In this document: positions 50,469 through 58,872 of the stretch, one piece after another
How the letters are laid out: every line of letters starts with the position of its first letter
Position numbering within the stretch: the stretch's first letter is position 1
DNA from: JAAFIP01 sp963775085
Lineage (GTDB): Bacteria; Pseudomonadota; Gammaproteobacteria; Burkholderiales; Burkholderiaceae_C
Assembly: GCA_963775085.1 (NCBI GenBank)
Contig: CAVZHO010000011.1
Location: 186,001 to 250,000, forward strand
Reading direction: 5' to 3'
Length of the DNA: 64,000 nucleotides
Notes under the pieces: model-generated
What the model was told of the DNA's origin: nothing
The model's database searches: none
Seen by the model: only the letters and a program-made list of their open reading frames with translations
Position numbers and translations under genes: made by a program

Positions 50469-51992
50469 TTAAGGCAGCTTGGGCAAAATCACTTTGTCGA
50501 TCACGTGGATCACGCCGTTTGTAGCCAGCACATCAGTGGCCACAATACTGCTGGTACGTCCCGCTTGGTCAGTGATTTTAAATTTACCATCGACCGTAAA
50601 CGTGTCGCCCTGCAGTGTGGCGATGGGCTTGCCTACCGGCACCTCGGCTTTGAGTACCAGGCCAGGCACCACATGGTAGGTCAGCACTTTGGTGAGCAGG
50701 GGTTTGTCTGCCAGCAAGGCCGCTTTGGTAATTTTCAGCTCGGCCAGCAGGTCGGCAAAGGCGGCGTTGGTAGGCGCAAAAACGGTCAAAGGGCCGGGGG
50801 CTTTGAGGGCATCTGCCAAACCGGCAGCCACGACGGCTTCGACCAGAATGCTAAATTCGGGTGCCGACGCAATGGCGGTTTGCACAATGTCTTTGTCGGC
50901 GGGCAAGATCACCCTGTCAATCACATGCACGATGCCGTTGCTGGCCTTGATGTTGGTGGCAATAATTTCAGCCTTGCGGTTGCGGCCATCGGTGATGATG
51001 AGGGATTTTTTGTCATCGTCGTCGTCATCGTCGTTCCCGGCGGCTGCGACCTTCACTTTGTCAATCTTGAAAATGGCATCACCTGCCAGCACCGGGTTGA
51101 TAGGCTTGCCCAACGGGATGGCCGATTTTTTGACCACTGAACCCAGCACATGGTATTGCAGCACCGCGCGCACCAGGTCTTTGTTGGCAGGCACCAGCAG
51201 GTCAGCGGCTTTTTTGCCTGCCCCCAGCAGCTCTACCGCCAACGCGTCAAACGCCTGGTTGGTAGGTGCAAACACCGTGAACGTTCCCGTGTTGCTCAGC
51301 AAGGTCACCAAATCGCCATTGTTGCTGGCAAAGCCCAGGGCCGCGACCAAGCTGGACAGCGCAGGGGTTTTGGAGGCAATGTCAACAATAGACTTTTTCT
51401 TTAGCATCTCCTTGGGCGGTTTGATGATGCGGTCTATCAAATGCAGCACGCCGTTGGTGGCCACAATGTCGCTCAGCTTGATGACGGCCGTGCCGCCTTG
51501 CCCATCCGTGATGGTAACCACGCCGTTGGACAGGGTGATGGTGATAGCGGCGTTACCGCTGAGGGACGTACCCATCGATTTGGCCAAGGACATATCCGCC
51601 CGCAGCACCTTGGCCGCCAGCATATGGTTTTTGAGGATGTCGCGCACGTCATCCTTCATGTCTTCATTGAGCAGGTCAGTGCCTTTGCTGCCGGGCCCCA
51701 TCAGTTCGACCGCCAGTTGGTCAAACGCCTCGTTGCTGGGCGCAAATACCGTCATGCTGCCGGGGTTTTCCATGGCGGGCATGAGTTTTTCCAGGCTACT
51801 GCTATCGACATATTTCATGGCCGCCACGAAGGTGGACATGTCCTGCATCTTCGTGGCGGTTTGCGCCATCGTGGCATCCGCTACAGGGGGTGGTGCCGTG
51901 GCAGTGGAGCTAACGCCACCTCCGCCACCGCAAGCCGCCAAAAGTGTGGCAGCGCCAAGCGCTGCAATCCAGTGTCTCAAAATCCGTTCCAT
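50469..51992 (-). CDS. Lipoprotein with three fasciclin (FAS1) domains
   Basis: 507 residues. Lipobox LLAACGGGGG gives a lipidated Cys21, followed by a short linker and three FAS1 domains (about 40-195, 205-365, 375-507). Each has the H1 and H2 signatures (MTVFAPSNEAFDQLA / TVFAPTNQAFDALA / LTVFAPTNAAFADLL; YHVLGSVV / YHVVPGLV; NGVLHLIDRIIKP / NGIVHVIDRVILP / NGVIHVIDKVILP). Domain 2 carries a run of seven Asp from a GAY triplet repeat near 51018-51040. FAS1 proteins mediate surface adhesion. It ends at a strong terminator. Confidence 0.92.
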   Translation of the reverse strand: MERILRHWIAALGAATLLAACGGGGGVSSTATAPPPVADATMAQTATKMQDMSTFVAAMKYVDSSSLEKLMPAMENPGSMTVFAPSNEAFDQLAVELMGPGSKGTDLLNEDMKDDVRDILKNHMLAAKVLRADMSLAKSMGTSLSGNAAITITLSNGVVTITDGQGGTAVIKLSDIVATNGVLHLIDRIIKPPKEMLKKKSIVDIASKTPALSSLVAALGFASNNGDLVTLLSNTGTFTVFAPTNQAFDALAVELLGAGKKAADLLVPANKDLVRAVLQYHVLGSVVKKSAIPLGKPINPVLAGDAIFKIDKVKVAAAGNDDDDDDDKKSLIITDGRNRKAEIIATNIKASNGIVHVIDRVILPADKDIVQTAIASAPEFSILVEAVVAAGLADALKAPGPLTVFAPTNAAFADLLAELKITKAALLADKPLLTKVLTYHVVPGLVLKAEVPVGKPIATLQGDTFTVDGKFKITDQAGRTSSIVATDVLATNGVIHVIDKVILPKLP

Positions 51993-52166
51993 GTCGAACT
52001 CCCAAAATGCTTACCTAGGCCCCGGGTTATAGCGTGGTGTGCCAGACAAGCGGTTGATGAACCCCTCCGAGGAACGGAATATACGACTAAGTTTAAATAA
52101 ATACTAAATGGTAATTAAAAAATTAAACAAGTTACTTCGTGATTCAAATCGTCGTGTTGAATAAAG

Positions 52167-52522
52167 TGTGAAGCCCGCCGATAGGCCGGATTTTGTGGAT
52201 CTACCTTGCCTTGCGGCAAAGCAGACGTGACCGCCATTCATCTGGGCCGCAGCTCACGCTGCGGCTCGGTGCTACCTACCCGCACACTCTCCGGGACCGG
52301 ATCAACGTGTGCCTATTTGGTATTGCTGCGCGTAGAGATTGCCCGTTTCACCCGCACCCAGGTTGCCCCAAGTGCGACTCGTCTCTGTTGCTCTGATCCT
52401 CAGCTTATGCCTTGCGGTTTTCACTGGAGAGTCGTTAACTCCTACGCTGCCCTTTGCAGTCCGGACCTTCCTCCAGTGCCAGGTTTCCCATGCGGCACCA
52501 GTGGCGGTCTAGCGGGCTTCAC
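52167..52522 (-). ncRNA. rnpB: RNase P RNA (class A)
   Basis: The 5' and 3' ends pair as P1 (GTGAAGCCCGC with GCGGGCTTCAC). Diagnostic conserved blocks on the minus strand: GGAGGAAGGTCCGGACT (P4 5' strand/J3-4), CAGAGCAACAGAGA-like, CCAAATAGGCA, CCCAGATGAATGGCGGTCAC and ACAAAATCCGGCCTATCGG near the 3' end. Length ~356 nt fits. It is the catalytic RNA of tRNA 5' maturation. Confidence 0.95.
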
Positions 52523-52528
52523 GGCTGG

Positions 52529-52534
52529 ATTATC
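52529..52534 (-). promoter_or_regulatory. Probable -10 element of rnpB
   Basis: GATAAT on the minus strand, 6 bp upstream of the inferred RNA 5' end. No good -35 seen. Confidence 0.45.
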
Positions 52535-52697
52535 GTGCAACCAGCGGCACGACGCGCGCGATGCGTGACTTATGCACTGGTAAATGACCGAATTGCCTGG
52601 GTGATTGCATGTCTAGGGCGGTTTGAACCGGTTTAGGTAAGATAATTAGGGTTTTCCCGTAGTGGCGATTTCTCGCCCTCTTGCAAGGCCCTTTTCC

Positions 52698-53648
52698 ATG
52701 TCTAAATTTTGTCTTATCGTCGATGCCTCCTGCGACATCCCGGCTTCCTACAACGCCATGCCTTGCCTGCGCATTCTGCCCACCCAGATCGAGGTGGCTG
52801 GCACCAAGATGATGGACACGCGCGACCCGGTGCAAACGCTGGCGTTTTACAGCAAGTATTTGCACGACAGCCAGTCGCGCACGGGCAAGTCGGATGCCTT
52901 GACCGAAGACCAGATGATCACCACCATCAACCGCGCAATTGCCACCAATTTTGACGAGGCGCTGGGCGTGTTTGTCAGCAGCGAGCGCAGCCCTATTTAC
53001 CAGCGTGCCAAGCGCGCCGCCGCCCGCGCCCGCTTTGAGACCCTGCCTGCGCGTTTGCAAGCAGGCAAGGTGGGGCCGATCAGCGCCGACTGCGTGGACA
53101 GCACGGCGCTGTTTGCGGGCTATGGCGCGCAGGTGCTGGACCTGCTGGACCTGGCCACGAAAGGTGCGGGCCTGGCCCAGGTGTTAGAGCGCCAAACGGC
53201 CACCGCACCGCAAACCTACGCCTATATGGTGCCGGGCAATGTGGACTTCATCTTGGAGCGCGCTGCGCTCAAGGGTGAAAAATCCGTCAGCGCGCTGGCG
53301 GGCTTTGCGGCCAAGACCTTGTTTATCACGCCCATCATTCGTGGCCACCGCAACCTGACCGGCCCGGTGGGCCGCAAGTTTGGCCAGACCAAGGCGCGTG
53401 ATGCGATGCTGGAAATGGTGCAGCGCCAGATCGAGAGCCGCAACCTGCTGTCGCCGCACATCGCTTTCAGCTTTACCGGCCAGTTGGACGAAGTGAAAGA
53501 CATGCACAGTTACAACCAGCTGCTGGCGGCGGCAACCAAAGCCGATGTGCAGGTGCATTTGGCGCAGATGTCGATGACGGCGGCTATTAACGTGGGGCCG
53601 CAGTCTCTCTCCGTCGGCTTTATCGGCAAAGAGCACGCGTTTGTATAG
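52698..53648 (+). CDS. DegV-family protein
   Basis: 316 residues from ATG 52698 (MSKFCLIVDASCDIPASYNA). DegV proteins bind fatty acids; here the N-terminal beta-alpha fold (CLIVDASCD, LGVFVSSERSPIY) and C-terminal lid domain (KTLFITPIIRGHRNLTGPVG) are visible, though the match is divergent and the central TxSQPs motif is weak. An upstream start at 52662 is less likely. It converges on htpX with 13 bp between stops. The lipid partner is not inferable. Confidence 0.75.
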   Translation: MSKFCLIVDASCDIPASYNAMPCLRILPTQIEVAGTKMMDTRDPVQTLAFYSKYLHDSQSRTGKSDALTEDQMITTINRAIATNFDEALGVFVSSERSPIYQRAKRAAARARFETLPARLQAGKVGPISADCVDSTALFAGYGAQVLDLLDLATKGAGLAQVLERQTATAPQTYAYMVPGNVDFILERAALKGEKSVSALAGFAAKTLFITPIIRGHRNLTGPVGRKFGQTKARDAMLEMVQRQIESRNLLSPHIAFSFTGQLDEVKDMHSYNQLLAAATKADVQVHLAQMSMTAAINVGPQSLSVGFIGKEHAFV

Positions 53649-53661
53649 AGAGCGGGTTGGT

Positions 53662-54531
53662 CTACACCTTCAGGGCTTGCAGCGCGGCAATACGCTCTTC
53701 CATCGGCGGGTGGGTGCTGAACAGTTTGCCCAGGCCACCGGCAATGCCCATGGCGGCCATGGTTTTGGGCAGCTCGCCGGGGGTCAGGCCGCCCAGGCGC
53801 ATCAGCGCGGCCTGCATGGAGCGGCTTTGGCCCATCAAACCGGCAGCGCCTGCGTCGGCCTTGAACTCGCGGTGGCGGCTGAACCAGGCGACCACGATGC
53901 TGGCCAAAAAGCCCAGCACCACTTGCAGCACCATCGAGATGGCAAACGAGGCCATGCCCGGGCCGCTGTCGTTGCCACGGCGCATGAATGAGTCGATCAC
54001 GGTGCCGAGCACGCGGGAGAGGAAATACACAAAGGTGTTCATCACGCCCTGAATGAGGGTCATGGTGACCATGTCGCCATTGGCGACGTGGGCGATCTCG
54101 TGGCCGATCACGGCCTCGACTTCTTCCTTGGTCATGCTTTGCAGCAGGCCGGTGGACACGGCGACCAGGGCCGAATTTTTAAACGCGCCGGTGGCGAAGG
54201 CATTGGGCTCGCCGTCATAGATGGCTACCTCGGGCATGCCGATGCCGGCCTTGTCGGCAAACTTGCGCACGGTCTCGACGATCCAGACTTCATCGGCGTT
54301 TTGCGGCTGCTCGATGACGCGCGCGCCGGTGCTGCGCTTGGCCATGAATTTGGACAGCAGCAGCGAGATGATGGCACCGGTAAAACCCACCACCAGCGAG
54401 GTGGCCATCAGCGCGCCCAGGTTCATGCCATTGGGGCCCATCACGCGGTCCAGGCCAAACAGGCGGGTGACAATGGCCAGCACCACCATGACGGCAATGT
54501 TGGTGGCTAAAAACAGAAAGATGCGTTGCAT
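53662..54531 (-). CDS. htpX: HtpX, membrane zinc metalloprotease
   Basis: 289-residue M48B protease. Two N-terminal membrane helices (FLATNIAVMVVLAIVTRLFG; SLVVGFTGAIISLLL), the zinc motif VIGHEIAHVANGD (HEIAH about 144-148), two more helices and the third ligand in the HREFKADAGA segment. Degrades misfolded inner-membrane proteins with FtsH. ATG at 54531 gives the family start; the upstream extension is not conserved. Confidence 0.95.
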   Translation of the reverse strand: MQRIFLFLATNIAVMVVLAIVTRLFGLDRVMGPNGMNLGALMATSLVVGFTGAIISLLLSKFMAKRSTGARVIEQPQNADEVWIVETVRKFADKAGIGMPEVAIYDGEPNAFATGAFKNSALVAVSTGLLQSMTKEEVEAVIGHEIAHVANGDMVTMTLIQGVMNTFVYFLSRVLGTVIDSFMRRGNDSGPGMASFAISMVLQVVLGFLASIVVAWFSRHREFKADAGAAGLMGQSRSMQAALMRLGGLTPGELPKTMAAMGIAGGLGKLFSTHPPMEERIAALQALKV

Positions 54532-54648
54532 AGTGGTTTCACCCAGTTGCCCACGAAGGTGGGCCAATGGGCGGAATATTAGGGCCAAAACCGCAGAAAT
54601 CAATCGCCAGGCGCTACAAAGCCGGGTTTTTAGTAGGATTTGGTGCGT

Positions 54649-55476
54649 TTATAACGCTGCTGCGGGCGGCCGAAAGACCTGCGCGTCGGCGTAGAACTGC
54701 GGGTCTTGGTTGGCGGCCCACCAGCCGGGCACACCCAGTACGGGTAACGGGAGAAACGGCTTGGGCACCAGGCTGGTGGCGCACAGCTGCTCGGCGGTGT
54801 GGCTGTCCAAAGCACTAAATGCTACGTTTTGCGTAGCTGCCTGCGCAATATACACATGCGCTGTGATCGATTTGTAGGGTGACACCAGTTTTTCCAGCAG
54901 GGCGTGGCCAAACAGCACGGGGCATTGCGGTTGCCACAGGTGGCGCAGCTCGACAAAGGCGCGCTGCCATTGCTTGGCGCGTAGCGCGTCGATGACTTCG
55001 TTAGGGGTAGCTGCCTGCAGCGGCCACAGCGCGGCGTTTTCATCAAACAGGGTGAGGGCATCGCGCAGCGCGCCACGGGTACTTTGCACGCCTGTTTCTG
55101 CCAGTACGCTGTTTTGCAGGCTGTTCAAGCGCCGCTTGGTGTGCGGGAAGAGCAACCAGGCCAGGCCATTAAAAAAGTCGTGCAGGTTCTCGCGCGTGGG
55201 CACCTGGCCGCTGGCGAAGATAAAGGCCTCATAGGCCTGGCCTTCGGGCAACGCGGATTGGGGGACGAACTGGATGGCGGCTGGCTGCGGTTGGGCTGGC
55301 ATGCGCGCTGGCCGCGCGTTGAGTGTGTGATTGAGGGCATCGCACACCCGCGCACCGGCCATCACCTGCTGCGCGACCTGTCGGCCTAGCGCGCGCCACG
55401 GCTGCCACCACGGCGCGCGCCAGTCCAAGGCCGCCAGTTGGCTGGGCAGGGAATTGGCAGATGCTACTGATTTCAT
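54649..55476 (-). CDS. DUF3025 protein
   Basis: 275 residues. DUF3025 segments: LDWRAPWWQPWRALG, HDFFNGLAWLLFPHTKRRLN, RDALTLFDENAALWP and FGHALLEKLVSPYKSITAHV. Function unknown, conserved next to pyrC in Burkholderiales. Two family A copies touch it: one inside (54819-54863, antisense to the gene, encoding TQNVAFSALD) and one covering its first codons (55461-55505), so its ATG (CAT at 55474-55476) is repeat-derived. Confidence 0.88.
   Translation of the reverse strand: MKSVASANSLPSQLAALDWRAPWWQPWRALGRQVAQQVMAGARVCDALNHTLNARPARMPAQPQPAAIQFVPQSALPEGQAYEAFIFASGQVPTRENLHDFFNGLAWLLFPHTKRRLNSLQNSVLAETGVQSTRGALRDALTLFDENAALWPLQAATPNEVIDALRAKQWQRAFVELRHLWQPQCPVLFGHALLEKLVSPYKSITAHVYIAQAATQNVAFSALDSHTAEQLCATSLVPKPFLPLPVLGVPGWWAANQDPQFYADAQVFRPPAAAL
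54819..54863 (+). repeat. Family A two-hairpin repeat, copy 12 (inside DUF3025 gene)
   Basis: GCTACG-TTTTG-CGTAGC, linker TGCCT, then GCGCA-N8-TGCGC. Both stems are perfect; the second uses bases different from other copies, indicating compensatory change. Confidence 0.8.
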
Positions 55477-55505
55477 AGCTGCTTACGTCCAGTAGACGTG
55501 GACTA
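55461..55505 (+). repeat. Family A two-hairpin repeat, copy 13 (DUF3025 start codon)
   Basis: GCTA-N9-TAGC, linker TGCTTACG, GTCCA-N7-TGGAC-TA. The complement contains the start codon and first residues of the DUF3025 gene. Confidence 0.85.
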
Positions 55506-55546
55506 GCAGTCTATTTGGCAGGTAAAACTGCTGACGCACGCGGTTT

Positions 55547-56596
55547 TTACGCCACCAGTCGCCAGGCGATGGCCTCGCCGCCGCGCAGGGGCTTGAGGCT
55601 GGTCTCGCCAAAGGGCACCGTCTCGGGCAGCGTCCAGTGGGATTTTTGCAGGGTAATTTGCGCAGTGTTGCGCGGCAGGCCGTAAAAGTCTGCACCATGA
55701 AAGCTGGCAAAACCTTCAAGCTGGTCAAGCTTGCCCACGCTGTCAAAGGCCTCGGCATACAGCTCCAGCGCGCAAAGCGCCGTGTAGCAGCCCGCGCAGC
55801 CGCTGGCGTGCTCTTTCAGGTGCGCAGGGTGGGGCGCGCTGTCGGTACCCAGGAAGAACTTGGCGTTGCCGCTGGTGGCGGCCTCCAGCAGGGCCACGCG
55901 GTGCTTTTCGCGTTTGAGCACGGGCAGGCAGTAGTAGTGTGGGCGCACGCCGCCCATAAAGAGGGCGTTGCGGTTGTATAGCAAATGGTGGGCGGTGATG
56001 GTGGCAGCGGTCAGCTTGCCGGCTGAGCGCACATACTGCGCCGCTTCTTGGGTGGTGATGTGCTCCATGACGATTTTCAGCCCCGGAAAGTCACGGCGCA
56101 GCGGCACCAGCTTGGTGTCGATAAACACCGCCTCGCGGTCAAACAGGTCAATGTCGCTGTCGGTCACCTCACCGTGCAGCAGCAGTGGCATGCCCGCTTT
56201 TTGCATCGCTTCCAGGGTTTTGTAGGTTTTGCGAATATCCGTCACGCCCGCGTCGCTGTTGGTGGTAGCGCCTGCCGGGTAGAGTTTGGCGGCCACCACG
56301 CCTGCGTCTTTGGCGCGTTTGATTTCGTCGGGCGGCAGGTTGTCGGTGAGGTACAAGGTCATCAACGGTTCAAACGGCACGCCAGCAGGCACGGCGGCCA
56401 TGATGCGCCGCTTGTAGTCCAATGCCTGCGCCGCCGTGGTGATGGGCGGCTTCAGGTTGGGCATGATGATGGCGCGGCCAAACTGCGCGGCGGTGTGCGG
56501 CACCACGGCCTGCATGGCCGCGCCATCGCGCACATGCAGGTGCCAGTCGTCGGGGCGGGTAAGGGTGAGGTGTGGCATCGGTGTCGGATCTGTCAT
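55547..56596 (-). CDS. pyrC: PyrC, dihydroorotase
   Basis: 349-residue amidohydrolase of the class II (E. coli-type) dihydroorotases in pyrimidine synthesis. Motifs: TRPDDWHLHVRDGAAMQAV (HLH metal site), MPNLKPPITT, KLYPAGATTNSDAGVTD with the carboxylated Lys, LLHGEVTD, MEHITTQEAAQYV and LGTDSAPHP. Start ATG at 56596. Precedes the DUF3025 gene on the same strand. Confidence 0.97.
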   Translation of the reverse strand: MTDPTPMPHLTLTRPDDWHLHVRDGAAMQAVVPHTAAQFGRAIIMPNLKPPITTAAQALDYKRRIMAAVPAGVPFEPLMTLYLTDNLPPDEIKRAKDAGVVAAKLYPAGATTNSDAGVTDIRKTYKTLEAMQKAGMPLLLHGEVTDSDIDLFDREAVFIDTKLVPLRRDFPGLKIVMEHITTQEAAQYVRSAGKLTAATITAHHLLYNRNALFMGGVRPHYYCLPVLKREKHRVALLEAATSGNAKFFLGTDSAPHPAHLKEHASGCAGCYTALCALELYAEAFDSVGKLDQLEGFASFHGADFYGLPRNTAQITLQKSHWTLPETVPFGETSLKPLRGGEAIAWRLVA

Positions 56597-56743
56597 GGCT
56601 CTATTGTCGCCAAGTTCAGGCGCGCCACAGTGCGGTAGTGAGACAGTACTAAATGGCTACATTCCCGGTGCTTGGCTTACAATGATCCATGTACAGCGCA
56701 GCACAGGCGCTGTTTTTACCACCCCAGCCTCTGGATGTACACC

Positions 56744-57289
56744 ATGAACCGCTGCAATATGTTTTGGCTTTTACGCCCGGATGCTCTTAAAAGCAGAGCT
56801 AAAAATGTCCACACCACGTGGACTACAGCGCTATTTACCGCATTTTTTGGCATGGCCGCCGGCCTCCCGGCCTTCGCCCAGAACGATACCGTGCTGACTG
56901 TGCCCGACCAGGTGGTAATGCAAGGAGCCAAGCAGGGCAGGCAGTTTCCACCCAAGGCGGTGCGCGGTTATTTGCAGGTGGTGCAGGGCGCAGAAATTCT
57001 GATGGACGGCAAGAGCGACCGCCTCTCGCCCGGTGCCCGCATCCGGGGCCCGCAAAACACTTTGGTGATGACCGGCGCGCTGCCGCCGGACCAGGAGTAT
57101 GTGGTGAACTATGTGCGCGAACCGCATGGCAATGTGCACCAGGTGTGGATTTTGACCGAGCAGGAAATCAAGCAAAAGCTCAAGACCGACAAGCCTGCGA
57201 CGAATTTTTTCTTCAGCTCGGAAGCAGACAAGCCCAAAGTCGACGACGGTAAAACACCCTTCAACCAGCTGCCCAAGTACAAGCAGTAA
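56744..57289 (+). CDS. Secreted hypothetical protein upstream of miaB
   Basis: 181 residues from ATG 56744 (alternatives at 56735 and 56672). Signal peptide with unusually long N-region: MNRCNMFWLLRPDALKSRAK, then a hydrophobic stretch LFTAFFGMAAGLPAFA with cleavage before QND. The mature part (~135 residues) is acidic/basic with QVVQGAEILMDGKSDRLSPG and PGARIRGPQNTLVMTG, no known domain. The N-region is encoded by a family A repeat (56781-56825). Conserved position before miaB; function unknown. Confidence 0.7.
   Translation: MNRCNMFWLLRPDALKSRAKNVHTTWTTALFTAFFGMAAGLPAFAQNDTVLTVPDQVVMQGAKQGRQFPPKAVRGYLQVVQGAEILMDGKSDRLSPGARIRGPQNTLVMTGALPPDQEYVVNYVREPHGNVHQVWILTEQEIKQKLKTDKPATNFFFSSEADKPKVDDGKTPFNQLPKYKQ
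56781..56825 (+). repeat. Family A two-hairpin repeat, copy 14 (signal-peptide N-region)
   Basis: GCTCT-TAAAAGC-AGAGC and GTCCAC-ACCAC-GTGGAC, both perfect; linker TAAAAAT is degenerate. Confidence 0.8.
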
Positions 57290-57363
57290 GCCAGGCGGCT
57301 CTGCTGGCAGGGCCCACCGCCTCTGCACGCCCAGCAGACCGAATTTTCCATCCATATTAGCTT

Positions 57364-57409
57364 GTAGTCCCTGTCCTCTGGACGTAAACAGCTATTAAAA
57401 TTATAGCAT
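57364..57409 (-). repeat. Family A two-hairpin repeat, copy 15
   Basis: On the minus strand: GCTAT-N7-ATAGC, linker TGTTTACG, GTCC-N9-GGAC-TAC. It occupies the gap just before miaB. Confidence 0.85.
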
Positions 57410-57423
57410 TCAGGAATTGCACC

Positions 57424-58806
57424 ATGAGCAAAAAAGTCTTTATCAAAACCTTCGGCTGCCAGATGAACGAGTACGACTCGGACAAAATGACCGACGTGCT
57501 GCACGCCGCCGAGGGCTACGAGAAAACCCAGAACGTCGAAGAGGCTGACCTGATCTTGTTCAATACCTGCTCGGTGCGCGAGAAGGCGCAGGAGAAGGTG
57601 TTCAGCGACCTGGGCCGCATCAAACACCTGAAGAAAAACGGCGTAAAAATCGGCGTAGGCGGCTGCGTGGCCAGCCAGGAGGGCGCGGCTATTATCGCCA
57701 GAGCCCCGTATGTAGATGTGGTGTTCGGCCCACAAACCCTGCACCGCCTGCCCGAGCTGCTGGCCAAGCGCGACCGCGAGAAGCGCCCGCAGGTGGACAT
57801 CAGCTTTCCCGAGATTGAAAAGTTCGACAACCTGCCTCTGGCCCGCGTCGAAGGTGCCAGCGCCTACGTGAGCATCATGGAAGGCTGCTCTAAATACTGT
57901 AGCTACTGCGTGGTGCCCTACACCCGTGGCGAGGAGATCAACCGCCCGCTGGAAGACGTGCTGGTGGAGGTGGCAGGCCTGGTAGACCAGGGCGTGAAAG
58001 AGATTTCGCTCCTTGGTCAAAACGTCAACGCCTACCGTGGCAGGATGACGAGCGCCACGACTGGCGCGGGCAACACGGGTGAGCTGTGCGACTTTGCGAC
58101 GTTGATCGAATACGTCGCCGACATCCCCGGTATCGAGCGCATCCGCTACACCACCAGCCACCCCAACGAATTCACCCAGGCGTTGATCGACGTGTACGAC
58201 AAGGTGCCCCAGCTAGTCAACCATCTGCACCTGCCCGTGCAGCACGGCAGCGACAAAATTTTGTCAGCCATGAAGCGCGGCTACACCGCCCTCGAATACA
58301 AAAGCACCGTGCGCAAACTGCGCGCCATCCGCCCCGGCATGCGCATGAGCAGCGACTTCATCGTCGGCTTCCCCGGCGAGACCGAAGACGACTTCAACAA
58401 AATGATGAAGCTGATTGACGACATCGGCTACGACAACAGCTTCAGCTTCATCTACAGCCCCCGCCCCGGCACGCCCGCCGCCAACCTGCACGACGACACG
58501 CCACACGATGTCAAACTCAAGCGCCTACAGCACCTGCAAAAAGTGATTGATGACAGCACCGACGCGATCAGCAACGCACTGGTAGGCACGACGGTACGCA
58601 TCTTGGTAGAAGGCCCCTCCCGCCGCTCTTCTGATGCAAGCCCCGAACTCATGGGCCGCACCGAATGCAACCGCGTAGTCAACTTCCCCGCCAGCGCGCA
58701 GGCCATGCGCATGGTGGGGCAGATGATGGATATTGAAGTGACGGAGCGGCTAGGGTATTCGCTGAGGGGACATATTCCGATGACCGTAGAAACTGTGCTT
58801 GCGTGA
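57424..58806 (+). CDS. miaB: MiaB, tRNA-2-methylthio-N6-dimethylallyladenosine synthase
   Basis: 460-residue radical-SAM methylthiotransferase. N-terminal MTTase domain with Cys in KTFGCQMNEYDS, FNTCSVREKAQEK and GGCVASQEG; radical-SAM motif CSKYCSYCVVPYTRGEE (CxxxCxxC); HLPVQHGSDKILSAMKRGYT, DFIVGFPGETEDDF; and a C-terminal TRAM domain. Modifies A37 in tRNAs reading UNN codons. Confidence 0.97.
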   Translation: MSKKVFIKTFGCQMNEYDSDKMTDVLHAAEGYEKTQNVEEADLILFNTCSVREKAQEKVFSDLGRIKHLKKNGVKIGVGGCVASQEGAAIIARAPYVDVVFGPQTLHRLPELLAKRDREKRPQVDISFPEIEKFDNLPLARVEGASAYVSIMEGCSKYCSYCVVPYTRGEEINRPLEDVLVEVAGLVDQGVKEISLLGQNVNAYRGRMTSATTGAGNTGELCDFATLIEYVADIPGIERIRYTTSHPNEFTQALIDVYDKVPQLVNHLHLPVQHGSDKILSAMKRGYTALEYKSTVRKLRAIRPGMRMSSDFIVGFPGETEDDFNKMMKLIDDIGYDNSFSFIYSPRPGTPAANLHDDTPHDVKLKRLQHLQKVIDDSTDAISNALVGTTVRILVEGPSRRSSDASPELMGRTECNRVVNFPASAQAMRMVGQMMDIEVTERLGYSLRGHIPMTVETVLA

Positions 58807-58872
58807 GCTCATTTTCTCACGATGTTTCGTGTAAGCGGTAGGCATAGAAAGTATTTGAAGCAAACGTTTTTT

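Noticed and set aside
52193..52636. Several plus-strand open frames near 52.2-52.6 kb
   Set aside because: They overlap the RNase P RNA, whose conserved blocks explain the sequence.
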